From NCBI GenBank assembly GCA_032622095.1, contig CP136066.1:187650716-187714715 (forward strand): a stretch of DNA of 64,000 nucleotides. Reading direction: 5' to 3'. The notes beneath the pieces are model-generated. The model worked only from the letters and a program-made list of their open reading frames with translations. It was not told where the DNA came from and did not search any database. This document shows, piece by piece, positions 55,358 through 64,000 of this stretch (position 1 is the stretch's first letter; the number at the start of each line of letters is the position of its first letter). The position numbers and the translations under genes are program-made. This DNA comes from Siphonodentalium dalli (taxonomy: Eukaryota; Mollusca; Scaphopoda; Gadilida; Siphonodentaliidae).

Positions 55358-56308
55358 TTTGACAATAATCCGATCGGTCTATTGTCCCGGGTGTTTTCGC
55401 CTATTCAAATATCTCTAAATCTGTAGTGATTAATCTGTACCACAATATGACGATGTTCTTTTTCTTTTTTCTTTGTTTTTTCCCTTTTTTTTTAAACAAT
55501 AAAATGGGAATTTGTTTGTTATTTGTCCGGTTCCGTTCTCATTCGAGATGCAACCCAGAAAGTCGGCTGGCAAAACACAACAGGAAACCTCACCATTCGC
55601 AATCTTACCATATTCTCTTATCTTTGTTCAGTTTATATGTATATAGTACACCACCATTGTAAATACTCTGTCATCTTGTTCACAAAAAATGTAATTCAAT
55701 CTTTGTATAGGGACATTTGTCTTATGTTATTGTAGCGTGTAGCACAATTCCTTTGTAATTTGAAAAAATATATATAAACGAGTAGGATCTGTCTGTCCGT
55801 CTGTATGTCTGTCTGTTCAGAATTTTCTCCAATATGCTATATAGGGAGTTGTTTTGTCGGCGAGACGGCACACAAAACCTGGTCTCCCCCTCAGTATTAC
55901 ACTGATGACGAAAATAAAGGAACATATTTGAGAACTGCTATTGGGAAACGCATAACGATAGACTCTCTTTATCGGAAACAATCAATGAAACTTTTGCAAG
56001 CCTGACAAAATGAAACACGTGTTAACCCACCCCTTTTTTGAAAGTTGATACCTGATCACCAGAACCCGTCTACTGATGGGTACCAATGTGCAGTGGTAGT
56101 TTAATGGAGTCAAATCGAACAGCGGACCTTTAAAGGTACATATAATCAGATTCCAACAACATTTTTAGAAATGCCGCTTCAGTTATCAGAATCGATTAAT
56201 TGCCCAATTAATAATGCTAACCACTGTCAACTATATAATATTGCACAAAAGCAGACACACAACCGAAAGGATAATACAAGTGCGAAAGGAGTTCTATTAA
56301 TAATATCG
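55358..56308. other. No gene; simple CTGTCTGTCCGT repeat and a family H copy
   Basis: A GTCTGTCCGTCTGTATGTCT stretch lies near 55789. Family H phrases (GACTCTCTTTATCGGAAAC, TTTGCAAGCCTGACAAAATG, GAAAGTTGATACCTGATCACC, GAGTCAAATCGAACAGCGGA) run from about 55960 to 56145. Confidence 0.5.
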
Positions 56309-56531
56309 GATTGATCCAGCCCCCGTTCCGCGTTTTAAGTGCTACAGGTCAAAGTTCTGGAGGTGCATTACATATATGAACTTTTGAATATTCATGATTC
56401 CATATATGGAGCGTTTGAATATTCATGATAATATATATGGAATCATGAATATTCAAAAGTTCCATATGGAACGCACCTCCAGAACTTTGACCTGTAGACC
56501 TTAAAACGCGGAACGGGGGCTGGATCAATCC
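56309..56531. mobile_element. 223-bp palindromic foldback element
   Basis: GGATTGATCCAGCCCCCGTT at 56309 pairs with AACGGGGGCTGGATCAATCC ending at 56531. The arms run ~100 bp, with few changes, through GGTCAAAGTTCTGGAGGTGC and AACTTTTGAATATTCATGAT to a small centre near 56405-56430 that repeats GAATATTCATGAT. Whole-length palindromes of this sort are typical of MITEs. Confidence 0.85.
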
Positions 56532-56713
56532 AATATGGCTTCTACTCAGTGATCTCACTTATTGGAGGAAAATGTCTAGTTTATAAGTTCAACAAACGTT
56601 GTTGAATTTAATATAGCAACCACGTACACAGCGTTGGTGCTTATATACATTAGGCGCATGCAGGTGAACGATGACGTCATATATACATGTATATATATTT
56701 TTTCTATATTTTT

Positions 56714-56784
56714 TAAGGACGACCAGCTGGGCGCAGCCCAGCCGCGCATATGTTGCGCAGCAACATATGCGCAGGTCGTCCTTA
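56714..56784. repeat. T-shaped (three-way junction) hairpin
   Basis: An 11-bp outer stem (TAAGGACGACC with GGTCGTCCTTA, perfect) encloses two perfect hairpins side by side. These are GCTGGGC-GCA-GCCCAGC (56726-56742; 7-bp stem) and GCGCATATGTTGC-GCA-GCAACATATGCGC (56744-56772; 13-bp stem). Both loops read GCA. Only three bases at the junction are unpaired. Such a fold is unlikely by chance in AT-rich DNA. Confidence 0.92.
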
Positions 56785-57901
56785 TACTAAGTTCGCTTTC
56801 GAACATGGGCGCCGCCATCTTGAATTAGGGGCACCGCCATCTTGGATTTGAGGGGCCGCCATCTTGAAACGTCATTGCAATTAAATTAAAACTACAAAAT
56901 GTTACTTTTCATATAGCCAACATAACAATATTCATTGCGTTAAGGCATTACATGCTTTATTCTTTGAACAATAATCATTACTTAAATCATAAATATTGTC
57001 GACCGGACTCGGGTTGCTATGCCATTCGGGAAATGGCGGAAATTTACGTAAAACTGCAAATTTTCCTTAGCCACCTCGCGAAAACAACATAATTCATATC
57101 GTAAATATCTTGAACGTTTATTATATAACTAAATAAACTTTTCTTTAGTTCAGTGTTTAGTTTAGTAAATTAGTAGAAGCATGTTCACGTAAACTGTTAG
57201 GTTACGTCATATGTTGTATCCAAAGCGACGTCATATTGGCACGCGCATTTTCCCGCGAAAGTTATTGACGATTTGACAGCGACGCGACATTGCACACAAA
57301 GCACGCATAATGTTGGCATGGTTCGCAGGTTTGGTTGGGTTGACGTTGTTTCATAGTGCATGGCTCCGAGTCCGCGCTGATATAAATGTAGCTCCATGCA
57401 ATTGTAATCAAACTGATCAAATCCCAACCTATAAAATCACTATAGAATTTGTACAGGTACAAACAAAACATGTTCTTGGAAATTGAATGTTCTTCCTTAC
57501 TTATTTTCTAATGATTTGGGTTGTGATTTGAAACAAACAAACAACCCAAATTATGAGGGGGTAAACCCAAGTTATCACTCATAATAACCCCAATTTCCAA
57601 CCAAGGCCAAGGGTTGTGGAGGCGAGTACAACTAATATTTCATCCAAATTGAGAATGGGCATATACGTGCCAGTCAAAAAAATGGCTCCAGGGAGCCACG
57701 ATCGAAAGGCTGGAAGATACATGTATGGGTACAATATGATAATAATTATGAGGTACAGACCCAATCCCCCTACCACAAGCAACCAACTTCGTGTGCGTAA
57801 TTGGTTATACGAAATATTTATAGTTAATTAAATCTTGACGTTCATATAAGTCAAAACATATTAGTCTGAGTAGTGCAGGTCATGACTGCACGGTCGTCCT
57901 T
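56785..57901. other. No gene; repeated GCCGCCATCTTG and a possible partner end
   Basis: GGCGCCGCCATCTTGAA, GGCACCGCCATCTTGGA and GGCCGCCATCTTGAAA repeat near 56809-56870. At 57874-57899, a hairpin (GTGCAGGTCATGACTGCAC) is followed by GGTCGTCC, the complement of the outer stem of the T-shaped hairpin. No open frame with a recognisable product. Confidence 0.45.
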
Positions 57902-58699
57902 TTTTACATGGATTTCAAAGCCATAATTTCTTGTCTATAGCGACTGTAGCGATGGGCCAAATTCTGGTGGCGTGTACGTTTTTTTTTTTTGGTGAAATTG
58001 ACACGTGACTTCCTGTTAGTAAGTATCTGGAGTTTGTTAAATTGCGGAATCGCAGTGGACCAACAAGACGAAAATAAAATTTCCGACTTCATAACTTCGG
58101 AAGTATTCCCATGTGATTTAGGCATAATAGTTTCATTTATACCAAATTAATGTCGTTAGTTAGCTTAATGAAAACAAGAGAAGACGTCACGGCACGGTCC
58201 ATGACGCCATTTATGTCATGTTGGCTGTGCGGGCCAGAATCGATACAAGATTGCACAATCCATGACAATACTTTATGTCGTCTCCATCGGGGCATGCTGT
58301 TACATAAATTATTCTTAGCGTTATGCCGATAAAAAGCAAATTCGAGGAACAGCGTGTGTGTGGTTCATCCACTACGTGTCACGTACGATTCATATTATTA
58401 ACATTTCCTATATAGGAGCTACTCGTCAATGAATGTTTAGTATTGGAAAAGCTAACGAGAACGATCGTCCATTTAATAGAAAATTATGGGGTAATTTAGC
58501 TCAGGAGTCGGAACTATATACGAAATTTACATAAAGATGGAACCAAATGCAATTAAAGTACGAAAATCCATGCCAATACTACCTTCGTTATCTGTTATCA
58601 TTGCTCTATCTGGGCCAATGCACACGATGACACGCAGCATGCCACGCCTATTAGCTTACTAGCTATACCACACATATCTCCCGGACATCAACCACTATT
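57902..58699. other. No gene seen
   Basis: No repeat or coding sequence recognised. Frames of 60-73 codons lack motifs. Confidence 0.4.
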
Positions 58700-59240
58700 G
58701 CCATGAAAGTGTAAATGACACTGTAGCTCAATCTGGAGATGGGGTAATTAAATGCCAGACAGTACAGACAATGGAGCAATAAGGAATGCGAAAAGTTTAA
58801 ATGTTAAGTAACACTACAGTGGTTAACATGGAGAGTCACGTGAAGTTTGGAATCATTCGGTTGAAACATGTTGGTTGTATATATGCATGGCATGTCGAAA
58901 GCTTAGTCATGCAAAGAGTAAAATCTAACATGACTGCTGGTGGCCATTTGTTGGATTGAAAATTGTTCAAATTCGACTGCTCCCATCTACAAGTGATCTG
59001 TACCTGTAGATGTTAAAAATACTTCTATAAAATAAATGTGCATGGGTTTCCAATTTCCAATTAGAAATCCAAGATGGCCGGTCAGGGCCATGTTTTTTTT
59101 GTTTTTTTGGGGCGATATTCGGAAAACTTTCCCATCTAGAGTTCGCTCCAAAGTTTTATCTGAAGTTATGAATCAGAAACAATTGTTGGTTGTTAGGCGT
59201 GCCAACTTAACAGGATTTAGTCATGTAAAGAAGTTATGTT
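58700..59240. repeat. Dispersed repeat family G, copy 2
   Basis: AATGACACTGTAGCTCAATC, ACAATGGAGCAATAAGGAAT, AAGTTTAAATGTTAAGTAAC and the ATGACTGCTGGTGGCCAT and CAAGATGGCCGG segments correspond to 17880-18230. Confidence 0.65.
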
Positions 59241-59663
59241 TTATCTGGAGATGAAACGCATGACGCAGTTGGTAGTTGACCAATCGGCGAACATGAACTT
59301 GTGTGACACACAAAGGCTATATATGCAAATATTGCTCAATTAAACTGCACATGGCTCTAAACGCACGTATAAATATTCAGGATCTCGATCAATATGTTAG
59401 CCATTCTCATATCGTACAAGTTAACTGCTATTTGACTTCAGATTGACATCGTTATTGTTTGAGATTGAGGGTCACAAAACCAGTGCTCTTCTTATGCAAA
59501 TATACCACGTTCTTAACAATGCGTTGTAATATTGACTGTGGCTTTACCGCCAAACACAGCAGTCAATAGAGATATCCAGCCTGCGGATTGTGCACATGGC
59601 TGTATCATGTATGTATTACAAACTGCCATTTTCAGAAGAATATATATACTACAGCCAGATTGT
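59241..59663. other. No gene seen
   Basis: Nothing recognised. Confidence 0.35.
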
Positions 59664-59825
59664 GAAGTCAGTTATTTCGTGAAATGGCTAATTTTTTCCG
59701 TCATTTCATGGTGGGGGTTAGTCATTTTATGAAATGACTAAAATGTTAGCCGTTTCCTGAAATGACTGAAATCTATTGGCACTCATTTCAAAAAATTACT
59801 GAAGTTAGAAATTATTTCAGTATAA
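59664..59825. repeat. Cluster of TCATTTCATGAAATGA palindromes
   Basis: GTTATTTCGTGAAATGGC, CGTCATTTCATGGTGG, GTCATTTTATGAAATGACTA, CGTTTCCTGAAATGACTG, CTCATTTCAAAAAATTAC and GAAATTATTTCAG follow one another at roughly 20-30 bp. The palindromic core is shared; the spacers are variable. Confidence 0.7.
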
Positions 59826-60654
59826 TGTAACTATGGACTAAAATTAGAAAACAGTGCAGTTTTTGCTATCAATATTTTACTAATGAAAGTGACAATGAAC
59901 ATGATACACATGTATTCCACCGGTCAAGTTACCAAGCAACCACGTTGAACTGTTTTAGACATACCGGGTTACACCAACATGGTCCTTATCGGGATCCATA
60001 GCTCTGCATTGTTGGCAGTAACCTGGTTGATGGAGACCACCAACAACCAACCATCTGGTACGGAGACCCGGGATCGAAAAGGAAGAAGCCGAAGAAAAAG
60101 ACACCTTCTAGAAGATAAAGGGACGCTCGCGGGGGGGGGGGGGGGGCAGTGAAAACAGGGGAGAGCTGAGAGACGCCCAGCTCCCTCCCACATGATTCAT
60201 TCCGATTGGAAGATAGATATATTGAATCGACTATAACGATTGGTCCGTGATAAAATCTGAGACACCAAAGCTCCAGGAATAAGGCACCATTTTTTTGGGA
60301 CAGGGATGTTGATAATATGAAAGTAGGGTTTTTCCCCTGATTTAAGTCAATAAGTAAACCCTATTAGGTAAGCAAGCCCCCATGCAGTGACACCACATGC
60401 ATGCTATAGTATACAAGAAAACTAAGATGCATGCATCAGGTCGGCCGTGAACTATCTACCATAGAATTGTTGTAGCTATCGATTATACATTTTGAAACAC
60501 CTGTCTGTATGTATGTGTGTATGCGTGAATGCATGTGTGTATGTGTTATAGACTCTAACACTGCTCGAATTTGGTATTTAACGTGTCAACTTGACCTCGC
60601 TCATAGGCATGTTTCTGGACCTTGACCGATCCGACTAAAAATTTGTGTGTAGGA
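59826..60654. other. No gene; G run and TG-rich simple sequence
   Basis: G run at about 60131-60147. TGTATGTATGTGTGTATGCG near 60505. AGGGATGTTGATAATATG at about 60303 resembles AGGGATGCTGATAATATG at about 63919 near the window end, perhaps one dispersed repeat. Confidence 0.5.
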
Positions 60655-61340
60655 CTACTTCGATCCCGGGAGCAATATGGACGGGTCCAATTTCACGTGG
60701 GACCATGTTCTCGAACGTGCTGATATAGGCATGTTTCTGGACCAATTGAACAATAGTTTGGCCAGACGCTGTATATACTGGGTACTGTCCAGATGGAGGC
60801 GATCACAAAAAAAATCCCTAACTAGCCCGAACGAAGTCGAGTACATCAGCTAGTTTAATATATATTTTGGACATTTGTCTGTCTGTTTGTCTGTTAGCTA
60901 TGGCCGGGAAAACTGCCGGACAGATTTGACGAAATTTGATACCTAGGGGAAATTATTTCCAGGGAGTATTTTGGACGGGTCAAATCTTGATCCCGACCTG
61001 ACTTTGACATTCAAAAAGATCAATTCAAGGTCAAATCTGGTAAAACGGAAGTATTTCAACGAAATTTGATACCTACTGTTACTTTTGTCCCAGGAGTGTT
61101 TCGGGTGGGTCAAATCATGACCCTGACCTGATCTTGACATTCAAAATTGTCAATTCAAGGTCAAATCGGGTATAAAGCCGGGCGGATTTCGACGGGTACT
61201 TTTGTCGTGACTTTTGTCCGGGGAGTGTTTTGGACGGGTCAAATCGTGACCCCGACATGACCTTCACCTTTAAAATAGTCAATTCAAGGTTAAATCGCGC
61301 ATTTCTCCGAAAATCAGAGGGGAACATCCCGGACGAAGTG
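60655..61340. repeat. ~130-bp tandem repeat, three to four copies
   Basis: The unit has GGGAGTGTTTTGGACGGGTC, AAATCGTGACCCCGACCTGA, CTTTGACATTCAAAA and GTCAATTCAAGGTCAAATC. Clear units start near 60961, 61093 and 61220, with a poorer one near 60666. Flanked by GTCTGTCTGTTTGTCTGTTA (about 60875). Antisense frames here are repeat by-products. Confidence 0.8.
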
Positions 61341-61619
61341 GGGTCCACGAGCTACTATTATATATTTCTAGATTTAGTTACAAACTAAATACCTGTATAT
61401 TGTACAAAGAAATGTTTGACAAATATATCTGTATCAATATTACCATACGGGTCATTAAAATAGATACGACGAAACAAATTTTGAAGGGTGCATGTATCAG
61501 GTAAATTTTTATATTTCAAATGATGACAGGAATGCAGAAAGTTGAAGTACCTACGTAATACTGGCTATCCGCATGAAGAGATATACATGTATATAAAAAC
61601 CAGATGAGGGATATGTCTG
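61341..61619. other. No gene seen
   Basis: AT-rich, no feature. Confidence 0.35.
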
Positions 61620-61880
61620 TACAGTTGCTAAACAATTCAGTCATGCAAAAGAGGATCAAAGAGTAAGATACCAAATTGCTGCCTGTGGTAATGTTTTTTA
61701 ACGAAATTCGGGAAAATTAGATTACTCTCACCCTGGTTATCCAGAAGATAATTGTGGAATCTGATGACGATCGGACAAGGGGTCTCGTCTGTAGGATCAA
61801 CCAAATTATTTAGCCATAAAAATAGTAAAATTGAAGATCACCGCTGGCAGTGATGTCTTCACAAGGACAGTTTGAGAACA
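61620..61880. repeat. Dispersed repeat family G, partial copy
   Basis: TTCAGTCATGCAAAAGAGGA, TTGCTGCCTGTGGTAATGTT and CTGATGACGATCGGACAAGG correspond to the second part of family G. The overlapping 87-codon and 120-codon frames at 61810-62212 are not supported. Confidence 0.5.
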
Positions 61881-62509
61881 AAATATGGCTCACATCTAGC
61901 GGTGACCCAAAATATCCACATAAGAAAAAGTTCTCCAATAAAAGCTGGCTGCAGGGTGCGCCAATTGATTCAAATTCGAAATTTAGCAGGGTGTACTGCT
62001 TGTGGCCATGTTTTCCCCGCAAATTTGATAGACTGATGGACAAAACCACTGAATCCGTTGAATCAATATACATGTATACATGGATTAATTTATATGCATT
62101 GTTATACAGAGTACTGGTATATAAAGGTACTGAAAATAACTATATTACTAGTATACACAAAATAAACCATATATCATGGCTATGGGTTCTAATATCCGAA
62201 CATGACAGCTGAGAACTTGGTGTGAATTAAAGAGTGGTGGTTTCTCAAGCATATCTAACCCTCCACGTTAGTAACATGCCATTAAATGTCATAAGTATAA
62301 TCTAGCTTGAGGACAGAAGTGATCCATAAAACCCCCTTAATTCAACCAGGTCCTCGCGCGATGTATGATCGATCACATGATGATCTAGGGGGATTAGAAT
62401 TGATGTATAAAAACAGCACTGCATGTAAATATAAAATAAAATAGTGCTACATCTTATTACAGATTATTGCCATATATAATCTGTGATTATACAGACAGTC
62501 TGACAAAAT
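61881..62509. other. No gene seen
   Basis: Nothing beyond short chance frames. Confidence 0.35.
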
Positions 62510-62810
62510 AAAGTTTCAGTGACACTCTATCCGAAGAGGGGAATAATTTCATCTGTTACAGTCAATGGAGCAATTATGAATCTGGAAAGGTGAAATTTCT
62601 AAGTAATACTAGATATCGACATGACGCGATAAAATATAACGTAAATGCAATATGGCCGCTGGCGACCATTTTTTCCTATGAAATTAAAAAAATATTTGAT
62701 AGCTCTCATCTGATAGATCAATATCAAGATAAATATGAAGTTTGGTGATGATCGGATGAGTGAAGTGGACTGTGGTCTGTGCTAAACGGTTTAGTAATGC
62801 TTGAAAAGAT
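62510..62810. repeat. Dispersed repeat family G, copy 3
   Basis: TTTCAGTGACACTCTATCCG, ACAGTCAATGGAGCAATTAT, AAATTTCTAAGTAATACTAG and ATATGGCCGCTGGCGACCAT match copy 1 in order. Confidence 0.7.
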
Positions 62811-63100
62811 TCTTACCTTAATATTTGTATGTTCACTTTATAAACTTCACTGAGTCATCGTTGTCATGTATTGAGTTTGATATCTTTTGTTAACAGTTTA
62901 TAAATCATATATGGCTCATGTTTGTTATTTTAATTTATGTGTTTATTATCATTAAATAAAGTTGCATTCCTTAAAAAGATTCTTACCTCAATGTTTTTAT
63001 GTTCACTTTATAAACTCCACTGAGTCATCTTTGTCATGTATTGAATTTGATATCTTTTGTTAACAGTTTATAAATTATGTATGTCTCGTGTTCGTTATTA
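62811..63100. repeat. ~165-bp tandem duplication
   Basis: AAAGATTCTTACCT to GTTATT is present twice (about 62806 and 62974), sharing GTTCACTTTATAAACT, GTCATGTATTGA and TTTGATATCTTTTGTTAACA. The sequence is ~95% alike by eye, so the event is fairly recent. Confidence 0.85.
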
Positions 63101-64000
63101 TATTATATACACTTTATAGTGTGTTTTCAGAACGAAAACAAATTGAATAAAATCAACAAATTTGTAAATTTAAAAACAATTCAAACGTTGTTGTATTCCA
63201 TGTCCCAGCCCGGACATATACACCAAATTTCAATAATATTCATTGAGAAACAACGGACCAAACGCTATATAACACCCGTATACATCTTTTATTCCGTATC
63301 GGACTCGGGTACATGTTATAGTAGGTACCGAATTGACACATGTCGACTGGGCGAGTTGGCCCTGGGGCGATTAGATCGATTCCGGCACATTCTAGAATTT
63401 ACCGTATGTATCCGTTTACGCGTAGTTTACTTTAGAAAGTTCCGCAATTAATACCGTAAATAGAGCGACCTTATTTGACAGAGAATGCCTCTGTTATTGA
63501 TTATCAAGTTGCTGTACTTTAAAAACGACAAATTCACATGCTCGTTCAAGCGCAGTTAGTCTATTTTCCCCATGTTAAAGGACATCCACAAATACTAAAT
63601 AACGCTAACCTACTGCCGAATGTTTGACACGACAACTGTTAACATATTTGGGCTGAATTCATCTGACGCGGTATTATTCCTCAAAATAAACAACAAAACC
63701 ATCGTTACTTGGAAATGTAGTTTGGGCTAACATTTACATAAATCCTCCAGATCAATTATCCGACACACACGTCAGATGAAAAAGTCACATGAAGTAACCG
63801 GCCAAATTGGCCGAAATGACCATAGTAATGGCCAAAATATGTGCAAAAATACATTAAAAAACATCATATAAAAAATTACTAGAGTTCCGGGAAGGAGACA
63901 TCAATTCTTTGGATATAGGGATGCTGATAATATGTAATTAGGGATTATCATTGTTGAACACATACTCACAGTTGACTGTTGAGTACTCAGGCTAATTAAA
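63101..64000. other. No gene recognised at the right edge
   Basis: The 124-codon frame at 63077-63451 starts in the duplicated repeat and has no recognisable domain. I see no splice-supported exon. The last ~100 bases share a short phrase with about 60303. Confidence 0.4.

Noticed and set aside
56714-57901. An integrated parvovirus
   Set aside because: The T-shaped fold is similar in layout only; no replication or capsid protein frame is visible between the candidate ends.
63077-63451. 124-codon frame near the right edge
   Set aside because: It begins inside a tandem duplication, with no domain and no splice support.
60303-63960. A pair of LTRs (AGGGATGYTGATAATATG at 60303 and 63919)
   Set aside because: Only ~35 bases agree loosely, and there is no primer-binding site, polypurine tract or gag/pol frame between them.

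Overview
The window looks like AT-rich, gene-poor nuclear DNA from a metazoan. A lophotrochozoan, probably a mollusc, is my best guess. The grounds are one intronless seven-transmembrane receptor, one C-type lectin exon with a splice acceptor, tRNA-derived repeat signals, and dispersed repeats carrying phrases such as GGGCAATAACTC and runs of GTCCGTCCGT that I associate with mollusc genomes. The assignment is inference. There are no operons, bacterial genes or rRNA genes.

Genes are few. The best is a complete single-exon class A GPCR-like gene (28551-29726, +). A 234-codon Ser/Arg/Lys-rich reading frame of unknown function (37410-38114, -) looks genuinely coding. A terminal C-type lectin exon (8314-8561, +) has an acceptor and a poly(A) signal, but no partner exon was recognised. 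A very small acidic C-terminal exon (22831-22896, +) is only a possibility. No transposase, reverse transcriptase or integrase was recognised, so every mobile element here appears non-autonomous.

The rest is a dense mosaic of foldback elements, MITEs and satellites. 1-2690 is a giant inverted repeat cut by the window edge. 3.8-11.2 kb is mostly diverged tandem duplications. 12-15 kb and 24-25 kb hold clusters of hairpin-bearing MITEs. 16958-20249 is a 3.3-kb inverted repeat whose right arm carries a hAT-like MITE missing from the left arm. 29.7-32.1 kb, just 3' of the GPCR, is a nested stack of MITEs. 33.7-35.9 kb, 39.6-40.7 kb, 44.4-46.7 kb and 47.3-48.0 kb are tandem arrays. 49.5-54.3 kb holds more MITEs and a local duplication. 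54.3-57.9 kb holds several near-perfect hairpins, one with a three-way-junction fold. 58.7-63.1 kb is dispersed and tandem repeats.

The most unusual signal is a ~67-bp palindromic module (stem starting CCAATGCATTCTCTTATA) found about 16 times, whole or broken, inside elements with at least four different terminal-repeat types. Two versions of its inner stem differ by paired, compensatory substitutions, while one mismatch next to them is kept. A second unusual structure is the T-shaped hairpin at 56714-56784, which may pair with a hairpin-plus-repeat end near 57900. All boundaries and identities were read by eye; nothing was aligned or searched by computer.
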